DNA of 64,000 nt from UMGS1312 sp964631595 (GTDB lineage: Bacteria; Bacillota; Clostridia; Oscillospirales; CAG-272), in the NCBI GenBank assembly GCA_964631595.1, contig CAZVXL010000004.1, forward strand, positions 34,561-98,560, given 5' to 3'. Position numbers and translations under genes: made by a program. Shown piece after piece: positions 8,324 to 17,153 of the stretch; within the stretch, counting starts at the first letter, position 1; every line of letters begins with the position of its first letter. The notes beneath the pieces are model-generated. The model had not been told where the DNA came from. It saw only the letters and a list, made by a program, of their open reading frames with translations, and did no database searches.

Positions 8324-9493
8324 TCAGTTGAAATCGGGCTCAATGATGAGCACGGCGGTGTCATGCTTTGCCACCTTGAGGGAGTACTCACCGTTCTTGA
8401 TATGCGCGACCGTGTTTCCTGTCCAAGCATCGGTGAGCTTGACGGGCAAGCCCGCAGACAGACCGATCTCATCGAGGGTAAAGCCGAGCTCACAGCTGTC
8501 GGCACTGCGGTTTACGAGAGCTACTGCCCACTTGAAATCGTTCATGGGCTTGAACCACAGATCATGGTGCTGATTGTCGTGATGGATACGGCGCGCGGGT
8601 ATGCAGAGCGGATCCTGATCTATGGCGATCATTCCGCGCGATTTGAGTATCTCAAGACCGGCACTGCCCTCAAGCCTTCTGAGATCCGCACCGATAAGGA
8701 GCGGAGCGGAGAGCATACACCAGAGAGCCATTACGGAGCGGTATTCCTCGGTGGTACAGCCGGTTCCCATCCACTCGTTTTGGTTGCTCATGCCGACGAT
8801 GAGCATATCGGGATCGTTGTAGCCGCCGATATGACCGTATTTAGCCGCCTCAAAGACCACCATGTCGAGCATATCGAGGATGCCGTTTCCGCTCTCGGGT
8901 CTTTCGCAGTATCTCCAGTTGTCGCGAATGTCCTTGCCGGTGCGCCAAAGCTGACCGACGGGCTGAGCCCATCTCCAAGGGCTTGAGGTTCCGTGCTCAC
9001 AGAGATTGTAGATAATGTCGCGACCGCAATTTTTTACCGCAAGTCCCATTTTCGTGTAGTTGGCAACGATGTCCGTGCACGGATCGTCATACGAAGGGTG
9101 ACGGTCGTATTTCAGATAGTCAAAGCCCCACTCGGCTATTGAGCGTGCGTCCTCAAATTCATGTCCGAGAGAGCCGGCATCGCCGTTCCACGTGGTTATT
9201 CCGGCACCGAGATAAATGCCCGCCTTCAGCCCCTTTGAGTGTATGTAATCTGTCATGTATTTCATGCCGTGAGGGAAGATATCGTCTCTGTACTGAAGTC
9301 TGCCGTCGGCATCGCGGTCGGGCTTCAGCCAGCCGTCATCGAGATTCACATAGGTGTATCCGACCTCGGCAAGACCGAGGTCCACAAGAAGATCGGCTGA
9401 GGACAGCATGAGCTCCTCCGTGGGGGAGCAGTTACAGGTACAGTAGGAATTCCAACCCATGGGAGGGGTGGGAAGCTTGATTTTGTTGTTCAT
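8324..9493 (-). CDS. Alpha-galactosidase, glycoside hydrolase family 27
   Basis: A 389-residue GH27 enzyme that releases terminal alpha-galactose (melibiose, raffinose-type sugars, galactomannan side chains). It shows the family N-terminus LPTPPMGWNSY, then NLDDGW, the nucleophile motif YLKYD near residue 130 and the acid/base motif NDPDMLIVGM near 220, followed by a C-terminal beta domain. The start is the ATG at 9493 with GGAAAGG upstream; the longer reading adds 49 residues with no ribosome site. There is no signal peptide, so it should act in the cytoplasm on imported oligosaccharides. No transporter gene is adjacent. Confidence 0.92.
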   Translation of the reverse strand: MNNKIKLPTPPMGWNSYCTCNCSPTEELMLSSADLLVDLGLAEVGYTYVNLDDGWLKPDRDADGRLQYRDDIFPHGMKYMTDYIHSKGLKAGIYLGAGITTWNGDAGSLGHEFEDARSIAEWGFDYLKYDRHPSYDDPCTDIVANYTKMGLAVKNCGRDIIYNLCEHGTSSPWRWAQPVGQLWRTGKDIRDNWRYCERPESGNGILDMLDMVVFEAAKYGHIGGYNDPDMLIVGMSNQNEWMGTGCTTEEYRSVMALWCMLSAPLLIGADLRRLEGSAGLEILKSRGMIAIDQDPLCIPARRIHHDNQHHDLWFKPMNDFKWAVALVNRSADSCELGFTLDEIGLSAGLPVKLTDAWTGNTVAHIKNGEYSLKVAKHDTAVLIIEPDFN

Positions 9494-9527
9494 AAGAATA
9501 ATCCTTTCCGAAAAGATCCTTGATACT

Positions 9528-9556
9528 ATGATACCATACACGGCACCAAAAAGCAA
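9528..9556 (-). promoter_or_regulatory. Possible promoter of the alpha-galactosidase gene
   Basis: On the minus strand TTGCTT (9556-9551) and TATCAT (9533-9528) are 17 bp apart; the -35 box is weak. A 10 bp inverted repeat, CGGGATATCG with CGATATCCCG near 9583-9610, lies just upstream and may terminate the feo operon. Confidence 0.5.
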
Positions 9557-9636
9557 TAACGGCGCGTGAAATAAAAGAAAATACGGGATATCGAAATTCC
9601 GATATCCCGCATGATTTTCGCGATCCTTTGGAAAGA

Positions 9637-9810
9637 TCACTGCTTTGCGCTTTTGTGACTGTCATTACAGCAACAGCACGAGCTCTTGGAGCATGAGCCG
9701 CCGTCGGGACAGCCTATACACTTTTTTCCGCTTTTCTTGGACTTGTAGATGTAGAAGCCCGCAAAGCCCACAAGTATGCAGATCACTGCAATTACAATAA
9801 CGTTTCCCAT
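9637..9810 (-). CDS. FeoB-associated Cys-rich membrane protein
   Basis: A 57-residue protein. It begins MGNVIVIAVICILVGFAGFY, a single membrane helix, followed by a Lys-rich stretch and a cytoplasmic tail with CIGCPDGGSC and a run of four cysteines (CCCC). This is the standard layout of the small Cys-rich protein encoded after feoB in Firmicutes, thought to take the place of FeoC or receive iron. It starts 40 nt after feoB, so it is the third gene of the feo operon. The metal-binding role is inferred from the eight cysteines. Confidence 0.88.
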   Translation of the reverse strand: MGNVIVIAVICILVGFAGFYIYKSKKSGKKCIGCPDGGSCSKSSCCCCNDSHKSAKQ

Positions 9811-9850
9811 ATCATACCGTCCTGTGTAATTTTTGGGTACCGGGAGCCGA

Positions 9851-11881
9851 TCATTTCGCGAGCGTGTACTCCGAGCTCAGCTTTTTGTCGGCGCGTACAC
9901 ATAAGTATACCACAAATGCCACCATGATTGCAACCGCTATCAGTCCGCCGACAAATCCCGCACCGAGCTTGCCTGTGGTGATGAGAGTTCCGATCTGATA
10001 TACAAGGAAGCCTACCGTGTAGCCTACGCCGAGCTGGAGACCGATACCGCCCCACAGCCATTTCTTGTTCTTTATCTCGGAATTCATTGCACCGAGAGCG
10101 GCGAAGCAGGGAGGAGTAAAGAGGTTGAACATCAAGTATGCAAGAGCGGCGACCTTAGTAATGCCGAGTATTGCGGCGACCTCCGCGCCTGCGCCCTCAA
10201 CCATTTCAAGAGCATCTGTATCAATGAGGCTTGAAATACCGTAGCATACCGCAAGTGTGCCGACTACGTTCTCCTTGGCGATAAAGCCGGTGACTGCGGC
10301 TGCGGCAAGCTGCCAAGCGGCAACACCGATGATGGGAACGAGGATCACCGCGATAGGACCTGCAATGCTTGCAAGAATAGAGGTGTTCTCGGCCCCCTCC
10401 TCAACAAGACGGAAGCTCCAGTCGAAGGACTGCATGATATATACTGCGGCGTTGCAGAGCAGGATTATGGTACCTGCCTTGACGATGTATGCCCATCCGC
10501 GGCTGAGCATATCCATGCAGGCACGCTTCAGCGAGGGGAGCTTGTATTCGGGAAGCTCCATGATGAAGAAGGATTTGCGATTCTTGTAGCCTGCGATCTT
10601 GTTTACGAGCAGGGCTCCGAGCAGGATAAGCGCGATGCCCACGAAGTACATGAGCGTACCGACCCACGATGCCTCATTGAAGAATGCACCGGCAAACAGA
10701 GCAATAACGGGAAGCTTTGCGCCGCAGGGCATGAAAGGTGTGAGCATTGCGGTCGCATTGCGCTCACGCTCGTTGCGGATAGTACGGGCTGCCATGACAC
10801 CGGGAATAGCACAGCCTGTACCGATGACAAAGGGAATGACCGATTTGCCGGAGAGACCGACCTTCTTGAAGATCGGGTCGAGAACGACCGTGGCACGTGC
10901 CATGTAACCGCAATCCTCAAGCAGGGCGATGAGGAAGTACATGACCATGACGAGCGGCAGGAAGCCGACAACGGCGCTTACACCGCCGATTATGCCCTCG
11001 GTGAGCAATGCAGTCAGGAAGGAATTCGTACCCGATGACTCCAGCAGACCTGTGATGAAGTCCTTGAACATATCAATGAGCGTGACCAGACCGGGGATAG
11101 TGAAGCTCTCGCCCTCGTAGCCCTCCGCGATGAACGGGCCTACCCAAGCCTGAGATATCTGGAATACGAGGAACATTACCACCGCGAATATCGGCAGTCC
11201 CGCGATCGGATGGGTGATGATCTCGTCGATTTTGTCTTGGAAGTTCTTGTTCTTGGTGAATACCTTACGTGTTTCGACCTCGGAAACTATGCCGTTTACA
11301 AATTCAAATCTCTTTCGGTCTGACGCCTCAACTGCCTTCTTGTCGGTCAGATCCACGTTCCCCTCATTGTATGGTGCACGCTGAACTGCTCCCGCATGGG
11401 CGGTCGCGGCGCTTATTACCTCAAGCAGACCGTCGTGTGTGGTGGAGGTGGTGTTCACCACGGGACAGCACAGCTTCTCGGACAGCAGAGCGGTGTCGAT
11501 CTTTGTCTGCTTTTTCTTGTTGATATCCGTCTTGTTCAGCGCGACGACAACGGGAATACCGAGCTCCAGAAGCTGGGTGGTGAAGAAAAGGCTTCTGCTC
11601 AGATTCGTGGCGTCCACGATGTTTACGATAACATCGGGCTGCTCGTTGCGGACATACGAGCTTGTGATGCTCTCCTCCGAGGTGAAGGGAGACATCGAGT
11701 ATGCGCCGGGAAGATCGACGGCGGTGAGGCGCTCGTCACCGGCATAGGCCTTTTTTATAAGAGCCTCCTTCTTGTCGATGGTAACGCCCGCCCAGTTTCC
11801 GACCTTTTCGTTTCGTCCGGTCAAAGCATTATACATAGTGGTCTTGCCGGAGTTCGGATTGCCTGCGAAAGCAATTCTCAT
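9851..11881 (-). CDS. feoB: Ferrous iron transport protein B
   Basis: GTPase-coupled Fe(II) permease of 676 residues. The N-terminal G domain carries G1 GNPNSGKTT, G3 DLPG and G4 NKTD near residue 116, followed by the helical regulatory domain. The C-terminal two thirds contain the Gate-type membrane repeats, for example CGYMARATVVLDPIFKKVGL and PCGAKLPV. The start at 11881 is chosen because AGGAGG lies 8 nt upstream; an eight-residue longer reading would overlap that site. It lies between feoA and a Cys-rich protein gene. Length is normal for clostridial FeoB. Confidence 0.96.
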   Translation of the reverse strand: MRIAFAGNPNSGKTTMYNALTGRNEKVGNWAGVTIDKKEALIKKAYAGDERLTAVDLPGAYSMSPFTSEESITSSYVRNEQPDVIVNIVDATNLSRSLFFTTQLLELGIPVVVALNKTDINKKKQTKIDTALLSEKLCCPVVNTTSTTHDGLLEVISAATAHAGAVQRAPYNEGNVDLTDKKAVEASDRKRFEFVNGIVSEVETRKVFTKNKNFQDKIDEIITHPIAGLPIFAVVMFLVFQISQAWVGPFIAEGYEGESFTIPGLVTLIDMFKDFITGLLESSGTNSFLTALLTEGIIGGVSAVVGFLPLVMVMYFLIALLEDCGYMARATVVLDPIFKKVGLSGKSVIPFVIGTGCAIPGVMAARTIRNERERNATAMLTPFMPCGAKLPVIALFAGAFFNEASWVGTLMYFVGIALILLGALLVNKIAGYKNRKSFFIMELPEYKLPSLKRACMDMLSRGWAYIVKAGTIILLCNAAVYIMQSFDWSFRLVEEGAENTSILASIAGPIAVILVPIIGVAAWQLAAAAVTGFIAKENVVGTLAVCYGISSLIDTDALEMVEGAGAEVAAILGITKVAALAYLMFNLFTPPCFAALGAMNSEIKNKKWLWGGIGLQLGVGYTVGFLVYQIGTLITTGKLGAGFVGGLIAVAIMVAFVVYLCVRADKKLSSEYTLAK

Positions 11882-11918
11882 TTTTTTATCCTCCTTGAAA
11901 TGCATTGCTGTATTGTAA

Positions 11919-11944
11919 AAGGTTAGCTACGGCCAACTCCTTTC
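11919..11944. promoter_or_regulatory. Imperfect GGTTAGC/GCCAACT palindrome between feoA and feoB
   Basis: The sequence GGTTAGCTACGGCCAACTCC resembles the DtxR/IdeR-type boxes upstream of feoA but is less symmetric. It may be an internal operator, or only chance. Confidence 0.3.
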
Positions 11945-11976
11945 CGTAATTAAACGGCTCACAGGGGAGGGGGCGA

Positions 11977-12192
11977 TCACTCGACAGAAATCGCCTCGGT
12001 CAACCGATCGTCGATGCTGTAGCGACCGTCCTTGACGGAAACGGTGCAACTGCCTCTGCGACGGGACACCACCGTTATGGGCTCACCGCTGTAACAGCCG
12101 AGAGTGAACAGGAAGCTGTTGAGCTCCTCGTCATCTGTATTGATGCTTTTGATAATGTATTCTTTTCCTAACGTAGTCTTGTTTAAGTTCAT
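11977..12192 (-). CDS. feoA: Ferrous iron transport protein A
   Basis: A 71-residue SH3-like FeoA protein that is required for FeoB transport and is thought to contact its G domain. It starts MNLNKTTLGKEYIIKSI and carries the usual glycine turn FTLGCYSGEPITVV. It is the first gene of the feo operon, 95 nt before feoB, under a consensus promoter with palindromic TTAG/CTAA boxes. Some clostridia carry two feoA genes; only one is visible here. Confidence 0.93.
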   Translation of the reverse strand: MNLNKTTLGKEYIIKSINTDDEELNSFLFTLGCYSGEPITVVSRRRGSCTVSVKDGRYSIDDRLTEAISVE

Positions 12193-12211
12193 AGTATAAC
12201 CTCTTTTCGAT

Positions 12212-12236
12212 ACAGGGTAGTCTTAACTAACCCTGT
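12212..12236. promoter_or_regulatory. Candidate iron-responsive operator 1 (feo)
   Basis: An imperfect 25 bp palindrome, ACAGGGT...ACCCTGT, encloses TAGTCTTAACTAA. It lies in the feoA 5' leader and resembles TTAGgTTAGnCTAAcCTAA boxes bound by DtxR/IdeR regulators. Confidence 0.5.
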
Positions 12237-12249
12237 GGCATCAAAATAA

Positions 12250-12265
12250 GTTAGACTCATCTAAC
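12250..12265. promoter_or_regulatory. Candidate iron-responsive operator 2 (feo)
   Basis: The palindrome GTTAGACTCATCTAAC sits a few bases downstream of the feoA -10 box, over the predicted transcription start, an ideal place for a repressor. Confidence 0.6.
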
Positions 12266-12272
12266 CTTCTAT

Positions 12273-12301
12273 ATAATACACCCATTTACGATCTTTGTCA
12301 A
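12273..12301 (-). promoter_or_regulatory. Promoter of the feo operon
   Basis: On the minus strand TTGACA (12301-12296) and TATTAT (12278-12273) have 17 bp spacing. Palindromic boxes lie on both sides. Confidence 0.8.
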
Positions 12302-12346
12302 GGAAAAATCAGCCATAAAATCAGATTCGGCGTTTTTGTCACCGAA

Positions 12347-12362
12347 GTTAGCCGGTACTAAC
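12347..12362. promoter_or_regulatory. Candidate iron-responsive operator 3 (feo)
   Basis: GTTAGCCGGTACTAAC is a third GTTAG(N6)CTAAC-type palindrome, about 50 bp upstream of the -35 box. Confidence 0.5.
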
Positions 12363-12426
12363 ACCGATTTGTGCAAGATAACCGATGAGGCATCTCGGAC
12401 GTGGAACGGAGCGCCGATGCACGGGC

Positions 12427-12461
12427 AAAAAAACATGGCACAGCGAGCTGCTGTGCCATGA
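12427..12461 (-). terminator. Terminator of the DUF4838 gene
   Basis: CATGGCACAGC...GCTGTGCCATG (12434-12460) forms an 11-13 bp stem, followed on the minus strand by TTTTTTT. Confidence 0.9.
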
Positions 12462-12472
12462 AATGCTCGGAA

Positions 12473-14215
12473 TTACCACCAAAGTGCATATCCGTGGAAG
12501 TCGGGAACCTTGGTGAAGTCCACGTGATTGAATTCGCGGTTCTCATGAACGCCGTATTCACGCATAAGAACGAACTGCTGGCGGTTGTTCTCTACGATGT
12601 AACGCTCGATCATGTCCTTCATCTCCTCGTTGGGAGCCTTGGTGAGCATACTCTTCAAAATGAAGTTGTTGAAGTTGTAGAGGCAGATGCGGCTGCGACG
12701 GATATTGCTGTAGGCAAACTTGTTGTCGGCAGTCCAAGCCGCTGCTTCCGCATTGTCAAAGAGCTCACAGGCTCTGTCGTAGAATGCGAAGGAGCCGGAG
12801 AGGTGATCCTTGTAGCCGGGGATAGCGAGGAACTTTGAGGAATTGTCAAAGTAGATCGTCATGTACTCGTCATTGGCGCAGGACTGCATGAAGTTGATGT
12901 ACTCAAGGATATACTTGCCGCCCTCACCGTAGTAGCCGTTGCAGAAGTCTGCCATGTGGCCTTGGAATTCGTTCTCGCTCATGTAGGGATTCCACTGAAG
13001 CTTTGCGAGGAGGTAAGCTCTGAGCTCACCGAACTCACCGTTCAGGTTGGAGATGTTACCCTGAGAGAACATACCGACGACACCGTTCTCTGCGAAGAAG
13101 CGCATATTGGGTCTGATCGCGGCAAAGTTGGGGAACAGAGTGGTCATGTTCGCGAAGTTAGTGGTGTAGTCCCAGATGTACAGACGGTTGGAGATCTCGT
13201 TCCACTTCTTGATGTTTTCAACGAAGGAGCCGAATTCCTCGGTGCCCTCGTTGCAGGACTGCTCAAGGGGCTGGAGGAAGGAGCACTCGATGTTGCAGAG
13301 ACGGACGATAAGATCCTTATGGGGCTTTGTGACAACGGGGGGCTTTCTCGTGTAACGATATGCGAGAGTGTCAACGACAACGTCGGGGAACTCTGCCTTG
13401 ATATCCTCTTGGATGCGGTTTACAAAGCGGAGCAGAGTACCCATGTGGCTCTTTTCTTCCTCGTATACCTTGCGGCACTTTTCGCAGGAGCACTCACCGT
13501 TGAGTCCGTCTACCTGAGATACGGAGATGATCTTCTTGTCGGGATTTGCGCGGAGATTCTCCTTTACGTTCTTCAGAGTAGTCTGATAGATGTTCTCGTC
13601 ACAGAGACAGGGCATATTCCAGTGATCGAAGGTCTCGGCAAGAACGGGAATGGTGTGGCAGAAATCGCCGTTGTAATGGATCGCGCCGCCGACCTTGTCG
13701 GATATCTCATGACCCATGCCGCCGTTGTTCTTGAGCTTTGCACAGATCATCTCGTTTTTCATGGAATACCAGTATACGTTACGGTATTCGAAAGCGGGAA
13801 CCTCGGTGTGGTCGATGGTGGAGTCGATTATAAAATCGCGCTTTGCGACGGGTACGATCTCACAGTCATCGGTGAAGAAGCGACAGCCGCAGAACTTCTC
13901 AAGGAAGGTGTATACGCCGTAAAGAGCGCCGCGAACCTCGGAGCCGAGAATGAGCAGACGCTTGTTGTCCGCCTTGATGTTGAAGCCCTCGTCACCGAGC
14001 TTCTTCTGGGGCTTGCAGCCGGGGCGATTTGCGTATCCGATTACGATCTCAAGATCTGCCTTGGGGGTATCGTCTGTTACGATGGGATACTCTGCGCCGG
14101 TGATCTGCTTCAGATATTTTGCAAGCTCATTGGCGGCAGTCTCCTCGGACTGCGAGTGATCCTTGCGGTAAACTATTACGTATTCCGTTTGTTTGTTGTC
14201 AGCTAAGTAGAGCAT
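12473..14215 (-). CDS. DUF4838 domain-containing putative glycoside hydrolase
   Basis: A 580-residue protein. The first 130 residues resemble the non-catalytic alpha/beta domain found before GH67/GH20 catalytic barrels (ETAANELAKYLKQITGAEYP, LRGALYGVY-type motif). The next 300 or so match DUF4838, including CSCEKCRKVYEEE and the segment LIVRLCNIECSFL. DUF4838 proteins are predicted carbohydrate-active enzymes of unproven specificity. No signal peptide is seen. GGAGG precedes the ATG by 7 nt and a promoter lies 50 bp upstream. It is a single-gene unit next to the putP gene; no polysaccharide-utilisation partners are visible. Confidence 0.82.
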   Translation of the reverse strand: MLYLADNKQTEYVIVYRKDHSQSEETAANELAKYLKQITGAEYPIVTDDTPKADLEIVIGYANRPGCKPQKKLGDEGFNIKADNKRLLILGSEVRGALYGVYTFLEKFCGCRFFTDDCEIVPVAKRDFIIDSTIDHTEVPAFEYRNVYWYSMKNEMICAKLKNNGGMGHEISDKVGGAIHYNGDFCHTIPVLAETFDHWNMPCLCDENIYQTTLKNVKENLRANPDKKIISVSQVDGLNGECSCEKCRKVYEEEKSHMGTLLRFVNRIQEDIKAEFPDVVVDTLAYRYTRKPPVVTKPHKDLIVRLCNIECSFLQPLEQSCNEGTEEFGSFVENIKKWNEISNRLYIWDYTTNFANMTTLFPNFAAIRPNMRFFAENGVVGMFSQGNISNLNGEFGELRAYLLAKLQWNPYMSENEFQGHMADFCNGYYGEGGKYILEYINFMQSCANDEYMTIYFDNSSKFLAIPGYKDHLSGSFAFYDRACELFDNAEAAAWTADNKFAYSNIRRSRICLYNFNNFILKSMLTKAPNEEMKDMIERYIVENNRQQFVLMREYGVHENREFNHVDFTKVPDFHGYALWW

Positions 14216-14262
14216 TGGATTTCCTCCGTGTGATCGTCGAATAAGACCGACGTGTTATATTA

Positions 14263-14291
14263 AGTTTACAATAAACGGGTATGGTTGTCAA
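14263..14291 (-). promoter_or_regulatory. Promoter of the DUF4838 gene
   Basis: On the minus strand TTGACA (14291-14286) and TAAACT (14268-14263) are 17 bp apart. Confidence 0.65.
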
Positions 14292-14401
14292 TGCTTTTTG
14301 AGGAAAATCGGAAATAATTCGGCGTTTTGCGGCGGATACGGAGCATTACGGACTATCGGAGAGGCTTTTGTGCGTGAGCCGCTCTGTCACTGCGGTAAGA
14401 C

Positions 14402-14432
14402 AAAAAATCAGCCGCACGGTTGTACGGCTGAT
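14402..14432 (-). terminator. Terminator of putP
   Basis: ATCAGCCG pairs with CGGCTGAT (14407-14414 / 14425-14432) and is followed on the minus strand by TTTTTT. Confidence 0.85.
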
Positions 14433-14450
14433 CCTTATGTTAAGATGAGG

Positions 14451-16010
14451 TTATTTTGCTCCGCCGGCCTTTACCTCGTCAAACTCTCTGCATATCTCCT
14501 CGGAGGGAGCGGGTGAGAGAAGTGACACAACAACGATGCACAGGCAGGAGAAGATGAACGCGGGGAGAAGCTCGTAAATATCGAAGATACCGCCGATGGG
14601 ACGGATGAGCAGATTCCAGACGAATACCATTATGCCGCCGCCGAGCATACCGGCGATGGCACCGGATCTCGTGGTGCGCTTCCAGAAAAGGCTGAACAGC
14701 ATCAAAGGTCCGAAGGTCGCTCCGAAGCCCGCCCAAGCAAAGCTTACAATGGTGAATATTACGCTGTCCTCGTCAAGGGAGATGAGGATCGCGATGACGG
14801 CGATAAGCGCAAGCGTTATACGTGATACGGTCATAACGCGCTTGTCGGAGGCATCCTTCTTGAAGATACCCTGATATATGTTTTTGGCAAATGCCGATGC
14901 CGCGATCAGCAGATACGAGTCGGAGGAGCTGATCGTAGCGGCGAGGATACCCGCCATAACGAAGCCCGCGAGCAGGGGAGGAAGAAGATGCGTGGAAAGG
15001 GTGATGAATACGCTCTCCGCATCGGACTTCGTGAGAAGCTCAACGGGGAACAGCGTGCGTCCGACAAGACCGATGAACACCGCAACTGTAAGGGAGATGA
15101 CTACCCAAACGGTGGCGATGCGGCGCGAGCGGGTGAGCTCCTTCTCACTGCGGATAGCCATAAAGCGCAGGAGCACCTGAGGCATACCGAAGTAGCCGAG
15201 GCCCCAAGCAGTGGTGGAGAGAATGGTCAGCAGACCGTACTGACCCGCCTCACCGAACAGCGGAGCATTGTTTGCTATCTGCTGAGTACCGTCGACCACG
15301 GTGGGAGTTGCTATTCCGAAGAAATCGAGGAAGCCGGGGATAGACCTTGCGTTGTCGAGGACTGCGCCGAGACCTCCGGCGGATATTGTTCCGAGAATGA
15401 CGATGACGGTAAGCGCGATTATCATAACGATAGCCTGCATGAAGTCGGAGGCGCTCTCCGCGAGGAAGCCGCCGATGAGGGTGTACAGCAGTACAAATAC
15501 CGCACCGAGGATCATCATGGGAATGTAGGGCTGACCGAACAGAGTGGAGAACAGCTTACCGCAGGTGACAAAGCAGCTTGCGGCGTAAACCGTGAAGAAT
15601 ATCAGAATAAATGCCGCGGAGATGGTCATAACGATCTTCTTCTTCTCATGGAAACGGTTGGAGAAGAACTCGGGCAGGGTGATTGCTTCTCCCGCCTTTT
15701 CACTGTAGCGTCTGAGCCTCTTTGAAACTATCAGCCAGTTGAGATATGTACCGAGTGCGAGTCCGATGGCGGTCCATGCGGCGTCGGCTATACCGCACCA
15801 ATAAGCAACTCCGGGAAGTCCCATGAGAAGCCAGCCTGACATATCCGAGGCTTCGGCACTCATAGCCGTTACCCACGGGCCGAGGCTTCTGCCGCCGAGG
15901 AAAAACTCTCCCGAATTTTTGTTGGCACGCTTTGCGAATGCAAATCCGATAACGATGACCGATGCCATGTAGAGGAACATGGCAAACATGATCTGTGTCT
16001 TACTTCCCAT
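14451..16010 (-). CDS. putP: Sodium/proline symporter
   Basis: Sodium:solute symporter (SSS family) of 519 residues with about 13 membrane helices. The N-terminal half has FFLGGRSLGPWVTAMSAEAS and DMSGWLLMGLPG, the helix-2 region that forms the sodium and proline sites in PutP. Later segments include AGILAATISSSDSYLLIAAS. It should import L-proline with Na+. AAGGAGG precedes the ATG and a consensus promoter lies upstream. It is transcribed away from a TetR gene across a shared 276 bp region, which suggests but does not prove control by that regulator. Confidence 0.95.
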   Translation of the reverse strand: MGSKTQIMFAMFLYMASVIVIGFAFAKRANKNSGEFFLGGRSLGPWVTAMSAEASDMSGWLLMGLPGVAYWCGIADAAWTAIGLALGTYLNWLIVSKRLRRYSEKAGEAITLPEFFSNRFHEKKKIVMTISAAFILIFFTVYAASCFVTCGKLFSTLFGQPYIPMMILGAVFVLLYTLIGGFLAESASDFMQAIVMIIALTVIVILGTISAGGLGAVLDNARSIPGFLDFFGIATPTVVDGTQQIANNAPLFGEAGQYGLLTILSTTAWGLGYFGMPQVLLRFMAIRSEKELTRSRRIATVWVVISLTVAVFIGLVGRTLFPVELLTKSDAESVFITLSTHLLPPLLAGFVMAGILAATISSSDSYLLIAASAFAKNIYQGIFKKDASDKRVMTVSRITLALIAVIAILISLDEDSVIFTIVSFAWAGFGATFGPLMLFSLFWKRTTRSGAIAGMLGGGIMVFVWNLLIRPIGGIFDIYELLPAFIFSCLCIVVVSLLSPAPSEEICREFDEVKAGGAK

Positions 16011-16067
16011 AGGGAACCTCCTTGAAGTACGGTTCGTTCACACGAAATGTATTTATTATTAAAAATA

Positions 16068-16096
16068 ATGATACCATTTATCGCGGGATTTGTCAA
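16068..16096 (-). promoter_or_regulatory. Promoter of putP
   Basis: On the minus strand TTGACA (16096-16091) and TATCAT (16073-16068) have 17 bp spacing. Confidence 0.75.
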
Positions 16097-16223
16097 TACG
16101 TTTTGCCGAGAAACGGCATCCTTCAAGCGAAATGAGAGGGTCGGTGCACTGCGAAAATGAGTGATAAATATAAGAAAATATGAATTTTTCATGAAAAACT
16201 TCGCAACACCGCGATAAAGGGCA

Positions 16224-16252
16224 TTGACACGGGCGCCGATATATGGTAGAAT
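16224..16252 (+). promoter_or_regulatory. Promoter of the TetR-family gene
   Basis: TTGACA (16224-16229) and TAGAAT (16247-16252) have 17 bp spacing. It is divergent from the putP promoter. Confidence 0.75.
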
Positions 16253-16286
16253 TTATTAAACGCAATACATGATAAGGAGTATCGAA

Positions 16287-16901
16287 ATGGCAGGAAGAAC
16301 TCGTAACGAGGTAGAATGGAACAACAGAAGAAATGAGATTATGGAGCAATGCTATGAGTGCTATGCCGAGCACGGTCTGCACGGTACTGGTATAAAGCTG
16401 CTTGCTACATATTGCGGCTGTACCTCTGCGAATCTTTATGCTTATTTTAAGAGTATAGATGACATTATAATCGAGTCTACCGAATACTGCATGGGCAAGG
16501 TGGAGAGCGATTTCATGCAAAAGGCTCCCACCGATATCGAGGAGCTGTGGCGCTTCATAGATGAGATCCCGTACTGGACTGCACGTACTCACGGCAGGAA
16601 GTACCGCTTGATGTATCAGATATACACGCATCCGAAGTACAGAGAGTACGGCAAAGAGTTCTTTGCGGGAGTGGATCAAAGATACACGGAATATGCAAAG
16701 CAGCTTGAGGGCAAGCTCGGTATCCCGTATCAAAAGCTGACTTCCCTCATATTTATCCTCATCCGCGCCTGCGTTCATTACGCGCTGTTTGAGGATGAGT
16801 TTTACCTGAAGGCACAGGTCGAGGTGCTGAAGGAGAGTCTTGAGATGTTCGTGATGAAGTACAATCCCAAGGCTTCCGAAGCCGTAGCTGCCGCAAAATA
16901 A
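16287..16901 (+). CDS. TetR/AcrR family transcriptional regulator
   Basis: A 204-residue regulator. An N-terminal helix-turn-helix (about 10-55) contains IMEQCYECYAEHGLHGTGIK and the recognition helix TSANLYAYFKSIDDII, the TetR signature. The C-terminal helical domain is ligand-specific and not identifiable. The ATG at 16287 is preferred because AAGGAG is 7 nt upstream, while the earlier in-frame ATG lies before that site. It may repress itself and the divergent putP gene; the target and inducer are unknown. A strong hairpin terminator follows. Confidence 0.88.
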   Translation: MAGRTRNEVEWNNRRNEIMEQCYECYAEHGLHGTGIKLLATYCGCTSANLYAYFKSIDDIIIESTEYCMGKVESDFMQKAPTDIEELWRFIDEIPYWTARTHGRKYRLMYQIYTHPKYREYGKEFFAGVDQRYTEYAKQLEGKLGIPYQKLTSLIFILIRACVHYALFEDEFYLKAQVEVLKESLEMFVMKYNPKASEAVAAAK

Positions 16902-16959
16902 GAATATTTTGAGATCTTCACGTCAAGGCTTCGGCTTGAGGATCTCCCGCGAATAGCAG

Positions 16960-17000
16960 CGCCTCCCGCGACACGGCAGAACCGTCACGGGAGGCGTTTT
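16960..17000 (+). terminator. Terminator after the TetR gene
   Basis: CGCCTCCCG (16960-16968) pairs with CGGGAGGCG (16988-16996), with an inner ACGG/CCGT stem and a following TTTT. Confidence 0.85.
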
Positions 17001-17153
17001 CCGTAAGCACGAGGATCCCGATGAGGATCGGATGAGCTCGCAAAAGCGCCTCGGGAGAGGGAATTTCCGAGCTCGGTCTGTCGGAGCGTGTCTGCCGCAT
17101 TGCTTGCGACTCGGTACGGCTTCTCTGTAATGCTTTGAATATTTTCGGTAAAG
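17001..17153. other. Non-coding stretch between two terminators
   Basis: The gap between the TetR gene and the germination gene is 391 bp. Apart from the two hairpins, these bases hold no reading frame with a ribosome site and no promoter I can support. It could be the remains of a lost small gene. Confidence 0.4.

Noticed and set aside
9494..9640. 49-residue N-terminal extension of the alpha-galactosidase
   Set aside because: It has no ribosome site, crosses the promoter and an inverted repeat, and GH27 similarity starts only at the internal ATG.
12956..14206. 416-codon open frame antisense to the DUF4838 gene
   Set aside because: Fully covered by a well-supported gene with a good start, promoter and terminator; no recognisable domain.
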